Below, piece by piece: positions 18,545 to 30,730 of a DNA stretch of 64,000 nt. Under the pieces are notes generated by a model. That model worked only from the letters and a program-made list of their open reading frames with translations, was not told where the DNA came from and made no database searches. Each line of letters begins with the position of its first letter. Position 1 is the first letter of the stretch. This DNA is from Deinococcus seoulensis (lineage in GTDB: Bacteria; Deinococcota; Deinococci; Deinococcales; Deinococcaceae), in the NCBI RefSeq assembly GCF_014648115.1, contig NZ_BMQM01000001.1, forward strand, positions 248,001 through 312,000, in the 5' to 3' direction. A program made the position numbers and the translations under genes.

Positions 18545-19354
18545 GTGATCCGGCGGACGCATCCGGCCCTGACCGCGTGGGCGTGGCTGGTGTACGCGTT
18601 CCTGTACCTGCCGATCATCGTGCTGGTCGTGTTCTCGTTCAACGATTCGCGCTTCGGGGCGACGTGGGCGGGCTTTACTACCAAGTGGTACGGGGTGCTG
18701 TTCGCCCGCGCGGACGTGCGCGAGGCGCTGGCGCACACGCTGGAGATCGCCCTGCTCAGCACGCTGGTCAGCACGGTGCTGGGCACCCTGGTGGGCCTGG
18801 GCCTGTGGCGGTACACGCTGCGGTTCCGCACGGCCCTGACCGGGCTGCTGGTCCTGCCGATCGTGATTCCGGACGTGGTGATGGGCGTGAGCCTACTGAT
18901 GTTCTACTCGTTCGTGCGCGCGGGCCTGGAACGCCTGGGCTGGACGTTCGACAACGGCTTCTGGACGGTGCTGCTGGCGCACGTGACCTTCCAGATCAGT
19001 TACGTGGCCCTGACCGTCCGCTCGCGGCTCGCCGGGTACGGCCCGGAACTGGAGGAAGCCGCGCGGGACCTGGGCGCCACCGGCCTGCGCTCGTTCACGC
19101 ACGTGGTCCTGCCGCTGGCCCTGCCGGGCGTGCTGGCGGGCGCACTGCTGGCGTTCACGCTGTCCCTGGACGATTTCGTGGTCACGTACTTCACGAGCGG
19201 GTCGGGCTTCAGCACCCTGCCGGTCCTGATCTACACGAACGTGAAGCGAGGCGTGACGCCCGACATCAACGCCCTGAGTGCGCTGCTGGTCCTCGTCACG
19301 GTGGTCGCCATCGTCGCCGCGAACGCCCTGCTGCGCCCCCGGAGGCAGCCATGA
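18545..19354 (+). CDS. potC: Spermidine/putrescine ABC transporter permease PotC
   Basis: Second permease, 269 residues, six predicted helices (first AWLVYAFLYLPIIVLVVFSF, about 11-30) and the EAA loop EEAARDLGATGLRSFTHVVLPLALPG. It starts at GTG 18545 behind GGAGG (18536-18540). The in-frame ATG at 18485 lies inside the palindrome and would add a repeat-encoded peptide, so I reject it. The stop overlaps potD as ATGA. Confidence 0.93.
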   Translation: MIRRTHPALTAWAWLVYAFLYLPIIVLVVFSFNDSRFGATWAGFTTKWYGVLFARADVREALAHTLEIALLSTLVSTVLGTLVGLGLWRYTLRFRTALTGLLVLPIVIPDVVMGVSLLMFYSFVRAGLERLGWTFDNGFWTVLLAHVTFQISYVALTVRSRLAGYGPELEEAARDLGATGLRSFTHVVLPLALPGVLAGALLAFTLSLDDFVVTYFTSGSGFSTLPVLIYTNVKRGVTPDINALSALLVLVTVVAIVAANALLRPRRQP

Positions 19355-20448
19355 AACGCGCCGCCCTGAGCGCCCTGCTCGTGCCGGTCCTGCTGAGCGG
19401 CTGCTACCGCGTCGAGAAGCCCGCTCAGGCTCAGCCGGGCGAGGCGACCCCCGTCACGCGCGGCGACGGCAGGACCCTGCGGGTATTCATCTGGTCCGAG
19501 TACATCGACCCGGACCTCGTGAAGACCTTCGAGAAACAGAACGGCGTGCGCGTCGTGCTGGACACCTTCGAGAGCAACGAGGCCATGCTCGCCAAGTTGC
19601 AGGGTGGCGGCGCGCAGTACGACATCGCCGTGCCCAGCAACTACGTCGTGCAGACCATGATTCGCGCCGACCTGCTGCAACCCCTGGACAGAGGCGCCCT
19701 GCCGAACCTGAAGAACATCGCGCCCGGCTTCCTGAACGCCGCGTACGACCCCGGCAACCGCTACTCCGTGCCGTACCAGTACGCCGCGACCGGACTGGCC
19801 TACAACACGCAGCGCTACGTCCCGCAGGACACCTGGGCCGAGATCTTCGGCCCCGACGACACCCGCACCTTCGTGCTGCTCGACGACCCGCGCGAGGTGA
19901 TCGGCGCGGCCCTCAAGTACCTGGGCTTCAGCGCCAACACCACCGACGTCGCCCAGCTGCGACAGGCGCGCGACCTGCTGCGCCGCGTGGTCGCCAAGCA
20001 GGGCTTCCAGGGCTTCGACGGCGGCCCCGGCACCCGCAACAAACTCCTCGCCCGGCAGATCGACCTCGGGCAGATCTACGTGGGCGACCTGCTGATCGCC
20101 ACCGAGGAAGACGAGAACGTGCAGGTCCTGCTGCCCCGCCAGGGCACCACCATCAGCATGGACACCCTGGTCGTCCTCAGGCGCAGCCCCAACCCCGAAC
20201 TGGCCCACCGTTTCATCAACTTCATCCTCGACGCCGACAACGGCGCGCAACTCAGCAACTACACCTACTACGCCACGCCCAACGCCGCCTCGCAACCCCT
20301 CCTCGACGACTTCCTGAAGGACATTCCCGCCCTGAACCCACCCGCCGCGTGGCTGACCGACGGCCGCCTGGACTTCATCGGCGAACTGCCCTCCGGCCGC
20401 CCGCAACGCCTGTACGACCGCATCTGGACGGAACTCAAGAGCCAGTGA
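19351..20448 (+). CDS. potD: Spermidine/putrescine-binding lipoprotein PotD
   Basis: Substrate-binding component, 365 residues, with lipoprotein signal MKRAALSALLVPVLLSGC (Cys18) for anchoring outside the cytoplasmic membrane. The periplasmic-binding fold shows family segments FIWSEYIDPDLVKTFEKQ, YDIAVPSNYVV, VPYQYAATGLAYN and a C-terminal YDRIWTELK. The acidic and aromatic residues of polyamine binding fit, but residue-level assignment was not checked. ATGA overlap with potC; SD GGAGG upstream. Confidence 0.93.
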   Translation: MKRAALSALLVPVLLSGCYRVEKPAQAQPGEATPVTRGDGRTLRVFIWSEYIDPDLVKTFEKQNGVRVVLDTFESNEAMLAKLQGGGAQYDIAVPSNYVVQTMIRADLLQPLDRGALPNLKNIAPGFLNAAYDPGNRYSVPYQYAATGLAYNTQRYVPQDTWAEIFGPDDTRTFVLLDDPREVIGAALKYLGFSANTTDVAQLRQARDLLRRVVAKQGFQGFDGGPGTRNKLLARQIDLGQIYVGDLLIATEEDENVQVLLPRQGTTISMDTLVVLRRSPNPELAHRFINFILDADNGAQLSNYTYYATPNAASQPLLDDFLKDIPALNPPAAWLTDGRLDFIGELPSGRPQRLYDRIWTELKSQ

Positions 20449-20454
20449 CGGAGC

Positions 20455-20479
20455 CGGGAGGCAACGGGGCGCCCTCCCG
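20455..20479. terminator. Hairpin between converging potD and peroxiredoxin genes
   Basis: CGGGAGG (20455-20461) pairs with CCTCCCG (20473-20479) around an 11-nt loop. It occupies the whole 37-bp gap between the two converging stops and can serve both directions; no T run is present. Confidence 0.6.
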
Positions 20480-20485
20480 TTCCTA

Positions 20486-21064
20486 TCAGGTTGGGTGTCG
20501 CTCCAGCCACTCCAGCACCTGCTCGGCACTCCGGTCCGGCGGGAAGACCGGGTAGAACACCTGCTCGGTCACCCCGTCCCGGACGATCAGCGTGATGCGC
20601 CGCAGCAGCGTCGGCCGTTCACCGGCTGGCACGCCGGGCACGTCGAACGTCGGGAGGCGCAGCGCCCCGGTCAGCTCCAGCGCGGCGTCGCTCAGCAGCG
20701 GGTAGGGGAGGTGCAGCCGCCCGGCCGCCTCCTGCTGGTAGGCCGTGCTCTGGGTACTCAGCCCGAACACCCGTGCGCCCAGTGCGGCCAGCTGGGCGTG
20801 ATGGTCACGGAACGCGCAGGCCTGCGGTGTGCAACCCCGCGCGCCCGGCATCACGTCCCAGCCGTCCGGGAGGGGATGGTCCGGGCGGGCCGTCATGGGG
20901 TAGCCGTACACCACCGACCGGCCCGGCAGCCCCGACACGCGGACCTGCGTGCCGTCCGTGGCGGGCAGCGCCAGCGCGGGCCAGGGCTGCCCGGTCAGGT
21001 GGGCCGCGCCGCCGTCGTCCACGGGAGCGGGCAGGTGGGCGGGCAGGACATGCGGATCCGTCAT
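20486..21064 (-). CDS. Peroxiredoxin (AhpC/TSA, BCP-like)
   Basis: A 192-residue thioredoxin-fold peroxidase that reduces hydroperoxides. Redox cysteines are Cys78 and Cys83 in GCTPQACAFRD, the BCP/PrxQ pattern of peroxidatic and resolving Cys five residues apart. The preceding YGYPMTARPDHPLP replaces the usual F-x-Y-P-x-A/D-x-TPGC stretch with an unusually long loop. Start ATG 21064 follows TATCCT by 7 nt; the upstream in-frame GTG at 21070 lies within that spacer. Confidence 0.87.
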   Translation of the reverse strand: MTDPHVLPAHLPAPVDDGGAAHLTGQPWPALALPATDGTQVRVSGLPGRSVVYGYPMTARPDHPLPDGWDVMPGARGCTPQACAFRDHHAQLAALGARVFGLSTQSTAYQQEAAGRLHLPYPLLSDAALELTGALRLPTFDVPGVPAGERPTLLRRITLIVRDGVTEQVFYPVFPPDRSAEQVLEWLERHPT

Positions 21065-21143
21065 AACCACCAGGATACGGGCATGTGAACACCCCGCCGC
21101 ACGTCCGTCTGGACGCAGGGCGGGGTGGGTGCGGCTCTCTGGG

Positions 21144-22949
<1,806 letters not shown>

Positions 22950-23079
22950 ACAGAACAGTCTAGTGCATTTCGGGCCAGCAGACGGTCCCCGAAATCCCGC
23001 GCCATGAAACGGAAAACCGCACCCCGGCGCGCACCTGCGGCAACCTTCGGCCGGGCCGCTGCGTATGGTGACCGTACCG

Positions 23080-24429
23080 ATGCCCAGACCGCTGCGCCCA
23101 CTGCCGACTCGCCCACCCGTTCCCGCCTGGAAGGTGCTGCTGCCCGCCCTGATCGCCGGGGGCGTGGGCTGGGGCGCGTGGCACGCCGCGACCCGCCCGG
23201 CCAACCCGCCCGCGCAGCCCGGAGCGCAGAGCGTCAGCGCCGCGCAGGACTGGGAGACCCTGCGCACCCTCGGCCCGCGTGAGACCGGCAGTGCCGGGAA
23301 CGCCCGCACGCTGGACTGGGCGCAGGCGCAGTTCGAGGCGCTCGGGTACCGCGTGACCCGTCAGGCCCTCCCGGACCGCGTGCCCATGCCCGCGCAGCGG
23401 GAGGGAACCGTGCACCTGGGCGGCCCCGGCGACCCGCAGACCCTGACCGGCGAGGCCCTGATCGGCACGCAGACGGCCGGGCAGACCGGCACGCTGGTAC
23501 GCCTGCCACCCGGCGTGACCGACGCGCAACTGGAGGGCCTGCTGGGCAGACTGGCCGTCACGACCTGCCCGGACGGCCCGTGGCGGGACCTGACCGACCG
23601 CGCCCTGAACGCGGGAATTCTGGGGCTGGTCATCGTGAACGACTGCCCGCACCCGCCCGCGTACAGCCCACTGGGGAACGTGGCCCTGCCGGTCCTGAGC
23701 GTCACCCCGGAAGCAGGACGGACCCTGCTGGCCGGGGTGGGCCGCGAGGTCACGTTCACCACCACCGTCCGCACCGAGGACGCCCCCGCCTGGAACCTGA
23801 TCGCGGCCCGTGTGGAGGCCACGCCGGACGTGCTGTTCGGCGCGCACCTGGACAGCGTACCCGGCAGCCCCGGCGCGAACGACAACGCCAGCGGCATCCT
23901 GGCCGTGCTGCACGCGGCCCGGCAGGCGGCCGGTACTCCCCTGGCGGGCCGCGCGTGGTTCGTGCTGTTCGGCGCCGAGGAACAGGGCCTGCTGGGCAGC
24001 CGCGCCTTCGTGCACACCCACTCTTACCCGCTGCGGGACACGCGGGCCATGCTGAACTTCGACATGGTCGGCGTGAACGCCGAATCCCTGAGCATCGACG
24101 CGCACCCGGAACTGCTGACCCTGGCCCGCCGGGTCCGGCCGGACCTGCGGACCTTCCGGGACGCACCGGCCACCACCCGCGAGACGTTCGGGCGGTCCTC
24201 GCCGGTCACGGGCCGCAGCGATTACCTGCCGTTCAAGCTGGTGGGCGTGCGCACCGCCTTCCTGCACCGGGGCGAGGACCCGCACTATCACCGCCCCACC
24301 GACACAACCCTGAACCCCGCCCTGGCCGCAGACGCCGCCACGCTGGGCGTGCAGATCGCGCGGGCTGCCCTGGACGCCCCCTGGACGCCACGTCAGTCCT
24401 GCGGCATCACGGGCCGCGACTGCCAGTAG
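23080..24429 (+). CDS. M28 family zinc aminopeptidase, membrane-anchored
   Basis: A 449-residue peptidase with an N-terminal anchor (about 17-35) and a Pro/Ala linker. Zinc ligands typical of M28 are visible: [17 protein letters not shown] (His, Asp), the [11 protein letters not shown]lu pair, FDMVG (Asp) and a final His in [13 protein letters not shown]-like insert (about 110-250) lies between the first and second halves. It probably cleaves N-terminal residues from peptides outside the membrane. The start is less certain: TATGGT lies 10 nt before ATG 23080, and GTG 23068 is an alternative. Confidence 0.85.
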   Translation: MPRPLRPLPTRPPVPAWKVLLPALIAGGVGWGAWHAATRPANPPAQPGAQSVSAAQDWETLRTLGPRETGSAGNARTLDWAQAQFEALGYRVTRQALPDRVPMPAQREGTVHLGGPGDPQTLTGEALIGTQTAGQTGTLVRLPPGVTDAQLEGLLGRLAVTTCPDGPWRDLTDRALNAGILGLVIVNDCPHPPAYSPLGNVALPVLSVTPEAGRTLLAGVGREVTFTTTVRTEDAPAWNLIAARVEATPDVLFGAHLDSVPGSPGANDNASGILAVLHAARQAAGTPLAGRAWFVLFGAEEQGLLGSRAFVHTHSYPLRDTRAMLNFDMVGVNAESLSIDAHPELLTLARRVRPDLRTFRDAPATTRETFGRSSPVTGRSDYLPFKLVGVRTAFLHRGEDPHYHRPTDTTLNPALAADAATLGVQIARAALDAPWTPRQSCGITGRDCQ

Positions 24430-24531
24430 ACCCGCCACCCGTCACAGCGCCGGTCGCAGTGCCCGTGGCGGTGTCCGTGATGGGGGGGGCGTCCCGGCGC
24501 GCCTGGTGAAAAAACTGTTAGATTCTTCTCA

Positions 24532-25374
24532 ATGAAACCGGCCGCCGTTTCCTGCCTGCTGATACGGACTCCGATTGAATGGCTTATAAAGCCGTTCAAT
24601 CCGAGCGGAGCGAGTAGGAGAGAAACGGGTTCCGGACGTGGAGTTAACAGATCGGTGGTGTTCCGATCTGTTAACGAAATAAACGGAATCCGTATGAGTG
24701 CCACGCTGGCCGCGTTCCTGAGTGCCTGCCTGAGTGCCTGCGCCGGTCAGCCCACCCCGGTGGCGGCGCAGGTGAGCGGCACCGTGATCTTCCCCCCGGC
24801 CGCCGGGGTGGCCGTGTTCACCGCCCGCGTGAACGGCCAGGACCGCGAGGTCGCGCAGGCCAGCGTCACGGCGGGCGGCACGTACCAGTTGACGCTGCCC
24901 GCCGACCTGACCCTGACCGCCCAGGCCACGCCGGACCTGCTGGGCGACAGCGTGCGCGGCACCTTCCAGAGCGTGACCTGCCAGGGACCCCTGACCACGC
25001 AACCGGCCGCCGCCCGCACCGTCACCGTCGGCGGCGGCCGGTTCCTGATCGGCGGCAGCGTCACGGCGACCCTGACCCCGGCGTTGCAGGCGATCGGACT
25101 TCAGGCGCCGCTGTCCCCGCAGGACGCGTCCATCCGCGCGCGGCAACTGGTGCTCAGTGACCGCGCCCTGACCATTGCCGCCGCGCAGACCTGCACCTTC
25201 CGGCAGGGCGACCGCACGCTCCAGGGCACCCTGGACGCGAACGAGACCCTGCGCCCCGGCTGGAACGTCCTGGAAACCACCGTCCGCGTGCAGGGCGGCA
25301 GCGTCAGCGTGAGTATCGGCGCGGCCGACCCGCTCACGCCGGTCGACTGGCTGTACCTGCCCAGCACGAACTGA
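24532..25374 (+). CDS. Lipoprotein gene with repeat element inserted in its signal peptide
   Basis: Promoter TAGATT lies 7 nt before ATG 24532. The frame reads MKPAAVSCLL, then 45 codons of repeat copy C, then SATLAAFLSACLSACAGQPTP. Deleting the core and one TGA restores MKPAAVSCLLSATLAAFLSACLSAC, a normal lipoprotein signal. The insertion is 135 bp, so the frame stays open. The product is either extended (280 residues) or initiated at ATG 24694 made by the element; both have a damaged signal. The mature part is strand-rich (GTVIFPPAAGVAVFTARVNG) with no known family. The stop is the flank of copy D. Confidence 0.7.
   Translation: MKPAAVSCLLIRTPIEWLIKPFNPSGASRRETGSGRGVNRSVVFRSVNEINGIRMSATLAAFLSACLSACAGQPTPVAAQVSGTVIFPPAAGVAVFTARVNGQDREVAQASVTAGGTYQLTLPADLTLTAQATPDLLGDSVRGTFQSVTCQGPLTTQPAAARTVTVGGGRFLIGGSVTATLTPALQAIGLQAPLSPQDASIRARQLVLSDRALTIAAAQTCTFRQGDRTLQGTLDANETLRPGWNVLETTVRVQGGSVSVSIGAADPLTPVDWLYLPSTN
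24560..24697 (-). mobile_element. Palindromic repeat element, copy C, within a signal peptide coding region
   Basis: The core 24563-24694 (132 bp) lies in the opposite orientation to copy A, flanked by TGA (24560-24562 and 24695-24697). Hairpin 1 is perfect over 13 bp (GTTAACAGATCGG/CCGATCTGTTAAC). Hairpin 2 has arms ending GGCTT/AAGCC around ATA with one T-G wobble. The core contains no in-frame stop in the host gene's frame. Its right end creates ATG 24694-24696. Confidence 0.88.
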
Positions 25375-25480
25375 CACGGACTCCGTCTGTTTCGCTGACC
25401 ATCCGGAACCCGCCCGGCTCCCACGCGCATCCGCCCGGACCCAGCGGTCTTTGCAGCCCGTTCAGTCGGAGTCCGGATCA
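25372..25480 (+). mobile_element. Internally deleted palindromic repeat element, copy D
   Basis: The core 25375-25477 is 103 bp: the left end CACGGACTCCG and right end CGGAGTCCGGA remain, but about 31 bp covering the right arm of hairpin 1 and the middle segment are missing. It has drifted toward C/G. Flanks are TGA (25372-25374, the stop of the preceding lipoprotein gene) and TCA (25478-25480). It is probably an old copy. Confidence 0.78.
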
Positions 25481-25528
25481 CTTCGGCGCATAACGCCCCG
25501 CCTCCTCACGGCGCGTATTCTGGGAGGC

Positions 25529-26347
25529 GTGCACCGATCGCTCGCGTTCCACACGGACCTCGCATTGCGCCGCAACGAAGGCAGTCTGATCCGGCGCGGC
25601 GACCATCACACCGTGATCTGTTCGCCCGACAATCCCACGTTCTGGTGGGGTAATTTCCTGCTGATGCCTGGGGCGCCGCGCCCCGGCGACCTGCCGCGCT
25701 GGGAAGAGGCGTTCAGCCGCGCCTTCCCGGACGCCGCGCACCGCACGTTCGGTATCGACACCCCGCACAGCGACGCGCTGGACCTCAGCGAGTGGCAGGC
25801 CGCCGGGTACGAGGTGCTGCGCGACACCGTCCTGACTGCCGCGCACACCGTCCCGTCCGCACCGGGCCGGGCCGCGCCGCGCGACGTGCAGATCCGCCCG
25901 GCCTTCTCGGACGCCGACTGGGAAGCGGCCGCGCAACTGCGGCTGGCCGTGAATGCCGCCGACCCTCACCCTCACGAGGCCGCCGGGTACGAGGTGTTCG
26001 TCCGGCGCAAACTGGCCGCCTACCGCGCCGTGCAGGAAGGTGGGCGCGGCGCGCTGCTCGCCGCTTTCGACCGGGGTGGGGCCGCGCTGAGCGCCCTGGG
26101 TATCTTCGACGCCGGAGAGGCCGTCGCCCGCTACCAGAGCGTCGAGACGCACCCCGGGTACCGCGCGCGCGGACTGGCCGGCATGCTGGTCCACGCGGCG
26201 GCCGAGTGGGCGCGCGCGCTGCTGGGCACGCGCACGCTGGTCATCGTGGCCGACCCCGACTACCACGCGCAGGCACTGTATGAACGCCTGGGGTTTCGCC
26301 CCACCGAAACGCAACTGTCCTTCCAGAAACGCCCCCCGGACGCCTGA
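25529..26347 (+). CDS. GNAT family N-acetyltransferase
   Basis: A 272-residue protein. The C-terminal half is a GNAT domain with acetyl-CoA motif VETHPGYRARGLAGMLVHAA (about 203-222) and ALYERLGFRPTETQLSFQK at the end; the N-terminal half (WWGNFLLMPGAPRPGDLPRWEEAF) is a second, degenerate GNAT-like lobe. Start GTG 25529 follows TATTCT (25516-25521) by 7 nt; the ATG at 25451 lies in repeat copy D and is rejected. The stop TGA is the left flank of repeat copy E. Substrate unknown. Confidence 0.83.
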   Translation: MHRSLAFHTDLALRRNEGSLIRRGDHHTVICSPDNPTFWWGNFLLMPGAPRPGDLPRWEEAFSRAFPDAAHRTFGIDTPHSDALDLSEWQAAGYEVLRDTVLTAAHTVPSAPGRAAPRDVQIRPAFSDADWEAAAQLRLAVNAADPHPHEAAGYEVFVRRKLAAYRAVQEGGRGALLAAFDRGGAALSALGIFDAGEAVARYQSVETHPGYRARGLAGMLVHAAAEWARALLGTRTLVIVADPDYHAQALYERLGFRPTETQLSFQKRPPDA

Positions 26348-26484
26348 TACCGACTCGGATTGAATGGCTTATAAAGCCGCTGGGTCCGAGCGGATGCGAG
26401 TAGGAGAGAAACGCCCCTCCGGACGTGGAGTTGGCAGATCGGTGGTGTTCCGATCTGCCAACGAAATAAACGGAGTCCGTATGA
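26345..26484 (-). mobile_element. Palindromic repeat element, copy E
   Basis: The core 26348-26481 (134 bp) is opposite in orientation to copy A, flanked by TGA (26345-26347, the stop of the GNAT gene, and 26482-26484). Hairpin 1 is perfect over 13 bp (GTTGGCAGATCGG/CCGATCTGCCAAC); against copy C both members of the two A/T pairs next to the core arm changed to G/C. Hairpin 2 is partly decayed on one arm (GCTGGGTCC). Confidence 0.87.
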
Positions 26485-26490
26485 AGGCAC

Positions 26491-27144
26491 TCAGGGCAGG
26501 TCGCCGAACAGGGACGCCGGTTCACTCAGGAGCGCGCGGATGGGCGCGAAACTCCGGCGGTGCGCGCCGGTCACGCCGTGTTCGTGCAGCGCGGCGCGGT
26601 GGGCGGGCGCGCCGTACCCCTTGTGCCCGGCGAAGCCGTAGCCGGGGTGCTGGGCGTCGAGTTCCAGCATCACGCGGTCCCGTTCGGTCTTGGCGAGCAG
26701 GCTGGCCGCCGCGACCGAGTAACTCAGGGCGTCCGCCCTGGGCGGCGCGGACAGCGGCACGTCCACACGTAACTTCAGGTAGTCCGTGACGAGTGCCTGC
26801 GGGGCCGGGTCCAGCCGCGCAAGGGCGCGCAGCGCGGCGGCGTGCGTGGCGCCCAGGATGTTCAGGCGGTCGATCTCGTCCGGCCAGGCGTGCTCGACCG
26901 CCCAGGCGAGCGCGACCTCACGCACGACCTGCGCGTACTGCTCGCGTTGCGCGGCGCTCAGTTGCTTGCTGTCCCGGAACGGGTACTCGGCGGCCGCGCC
27001 GGGCAGGATCACGGCCGCCACCGTGACCGGCCCGGCCCACGCGCCCCGCCCGGCCTCGTCCACGCCCGCCACGCGGAAATGCCCGCGCCGCCAGTGTTCA
27101 CGCTCGAAAGACCAGTCGGGAGTCACGCTCGGGGGGGCTGCCAT
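26491..27144 (-). CDS. rnhB: Ribonuclease HII
   Basis: Removes RNA or single ribonucleotides from RNA/DNA hybrids. The 217-residue protein opens the catalytic core with VAGVDEAGRGAWAGPV (first Asp-Glu pair), continues with FRDSKQLS and ALVTDYLKL (further Asp), and has the RNase HII hallmarks SVAAASLLAKTERDRVM and GYGFAGHKGYGAPAH. ATG 27144 lies 7 nt after TAGCGT, a leaderless start, divergent from the RsmC-like gene. Confidence 0.95.
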   Translation of the reverse strand: MAAPPSVTPDWSFEREHWRRGHFRVAGVDEAGRGAWAGPVTVAAVILPGAAAEYPFRDSKQLSAAQREQYAQVVREVALAWAVEHAWPDEIDRLNILGATHAAALRALARLDPAPQALVTDYLKLRVDVPLSAPPRADALSYSVAAASLLAKTERDRVMLELDAQHPGYGFAGHKGYGAPAHRAALHEHGVTGAHRRSFAPIRALLSEPASLFGDLP

Positions 27145-27215
27145 GCCCGGAACGCTAGCGCATCCCGGAACGCCGTGAACAGTTGCCCGGCGCGGAATGT
27201 GCGACTCTGGAGGGC

Positions 27216-28433
27216 GTGACGAGCAGGCCCAAGCAGAAGATCAGATTCAACCGACCCACCGGGGCCGCCCCTTCACCGTCGGGTTCCAGCGCCGCAGCCA
27301 GGGGTGCCGCGCCCGCCCAGACCGCGCCGTACACGGACGTGCGGCCCGCCCGGCTGCCCGAGAAACTCGACCGGCTGACCGTCCTGACCAAACCCGGCGT
27401 GCGCGGTTTCCCCGACGTGGACGCCGCGCAGGCGCTGCTGGCCCAGACCATGCGCCGCGACCGGGTGCGCGGCGACGTACTCGACCTGAGCGCCATGGGC
27501 GGCCTGATCGGCGCGCTCGACAGCGTGAAGCTGCGCGCCGTGGAGGGCAGCGCCGCCGCCCTGAAGGTCCTGCACGCCGCCGGACTGGACGCGCACCCCG
27601 CCATTCCCGGCGACCCCCTGACCGGGCGCTGGCCGGAACGCGCCCGGACCGTGTGTGTCGTGCTGGCCGGTGACCGTGGCAACGCCTACGCCGAGGCGCA
27701 GGTCGCCTGGGCGCACGCCTGCACGCCGCCCGGCGGGACGCTGTACATCGCCGGGGACCGCGACAAGGGCTTCGACCGCTACGTGCGTGCCGCCGGGAAG
27801 GCCTTCGGGTCTGGCGAGACCATCGCCCGTGACGGAGGGATGCGCGTGGCGAAACTGGTGCGCCGCCCCGGCCCCACGCCCCCGCAGCCCGATCCCGAGA
27901 CCTTCGAGGCGTTCGGCGTGAGCGTCGTGGGGCTGCCCGGCGTGTTCAGCGCCGCCAAGCCCGACAAGGCCACCACCCTGATGCTGGGCGCGCTGGACAG
28001 CCTGAACCTGGACAGCCTGGACGTGCTGGACCTGGGTTGCGGGACCGGCATCATCGGCGCGTGGGCGGCGCGGCGCGGCGCGAACGTCACGCTGGTCGAC
28101 GGCGATCTGCAGAGTGTCCGCAGCGCGCAGGCGACCCTGGCGGCGTCCGGCCTGACCGGCGAGGCCATCCACTCGGACGTGGACGCCGCGCTGGGCGACC
28201 GCACCTTCGACGTGATCCTCACCAACCCGCCCTTCCACGTGGGTCGGGGCGTGGTGCTGGACGTGGCCCGCGAGTTCATCGCGGCCGCCGCGCGCCGCCT
28301 GCGTCCGGGCGGCACCGTGCACCTCGTCGCGAACGAACCGCTGCCGTACGAGGCGGACCTGGGCGTGATCGGCCCGGTCCGCGAGACGCTGCGCGAGGGC
28401 GGATTCAAGGTCCTCTCGGTCACGCGCGCCTGA
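27216..28433 (+). CDS. RsmC-like 16S rRNA guanine-N2 methyltransferase
   Basis: A 405-residue two-domain class I methyltransferase. The C-terminal SAM domain has VLDLGCGTGIIGAW (motif I), a DGD acidic end of strand 2 and the catalytic DVILTNPPFHVG, the NPPF signature of N2-guanine/N6-adenine enzymes. The N-terminal half is a degenerate methyltransferase-like domain, as in RsmC, which modifies G1207. Start GTG 27216 is preceded by GGAGGG. Target specificity is by family resemblance only. Confidence 0.82.
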   Translation: MTSRPKQKIRFNRPTGAAPSPSGSSAAARGAAPAQTAPYTDVRPARLPEKLDRLTVLTKPGVRGFPDVDAAQALLAQTMRRDRVRGDVLDLSAMGGLIGALDSVKLRAVEGSAAALKVLHAAGLDAHPAIPGDPLTGRWPERARTVCVVLAGDRGNAYAEAQVAWAHACTPPGGTLYIAGDRDKGFDRYVRAAGKAFGSGETIARDGGMRVAKLVRRPGPTPPQPDPETFEAFGVSVVGLPGVFSAAKPDKATTLMLGALDSLNLDSLDVLDLGCGTGIIGAWAARRGANVTLVDGDLQSVRSAQATLAASGLTGEAIHSDVDAALGDRTFDVILTNPPFHVGRGVVLDVAREFIAAAARRLRPGGTVHLVANEPLPYEADLGVIGPVRETLREGGFKVLSVTRA

Positions 28434-28615
28434 AATCTGAAAGGCTCCGCGTCAGGGAATCGGGCACTGGCCGCCGGACCGGGAACTTTTCCGGCGCGGT
28501 CCGCGTACTCTGCCTGATGGACCGGAACTGCGTTCGCCCAGCCCCGCTCACCCCGGAACCGCTCGGCCCTGGGACCCGCCCACAGGCCGCACGGAGCGGC
28601 GCCGGGCGCGTTTGC

Positions 28616-28779
28616 TAGACTGACGCGTTCAGATTTCCGGCAGGCTGCCGGAACAGGCCCCCACCCACCGGTTGCTCCCTGTCTGGTTCACCGCCGACCG
28701 TTCCGTGTTCACCCCTGCTTCCCGCCGCGCAGCCGCCGTACCGGTCCCGTTTCACCCGTTCCTTTTCACTGATTACACT
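28616..28779 (+). promoter_or_regulatory. Promoter candidates in the 374-bp rsmC-rpoD gap
   Basis: The gap 28434-28807 holds no convincing ORF. Two -10-like boxes precede rpoD: TAGACT (28616-28621) and TACACT (28774-28779), the latter with TTTCAC (28750-28755) 18 bp upstream. A transcript from the second would have a short leader with the SD AGGAGG just before ATG 28808. The longer leader, if used, contains a low-complexity C/T-rich stretch. I see no repeat or RNA gene here. Confidence 0.5.
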
Positions 28780-28807
28780 GATAAGTGCCCAGCCCGCAGG
28801 AGGCCGC

Positions 28808-30544
<1,737 letters not shown>

Positions 30545-30572
30545 AGACCAGCCGCCCAGACCACCCCACCCG

Positions 30573-30605
30573 GATCGCCCCGCGCCTGCCCAGGCCGGGG
30601 CGGTC
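30573..30605 (+). terminator. Hairpin downstream of rpoD
   Basis: Arms GATCGCCCCG (30573-30582) and CGGGGCGGTC (30596-30605) pair with one wobble, and inside them GCCT/AGGC continues the stem around GCCC. It lies 29 nt past the rpoD stop; a T run is absent, so termination is probable rather than certain. Confidence 0.55.
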
Positions 30606-30730
30606 TGCTGCTGCGGCCAGCCCGTGACCGCCACGCATGCCGGACGGACGCGCGCACCTGCGGGAACCGGGGCGCGGGTGGGCGCGTATCCTCGGTCAGT
30701 CATGACCTTTCCTGTTTCTGTGCCGGGCCG

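Noticed and set aside
17602..18831. 409-codon frame opposite potB
   Set aside because: It begins inside potC and covers the palindromes and potB in antisense; its His/Arg/Gln-rich composition is that of a shadow.
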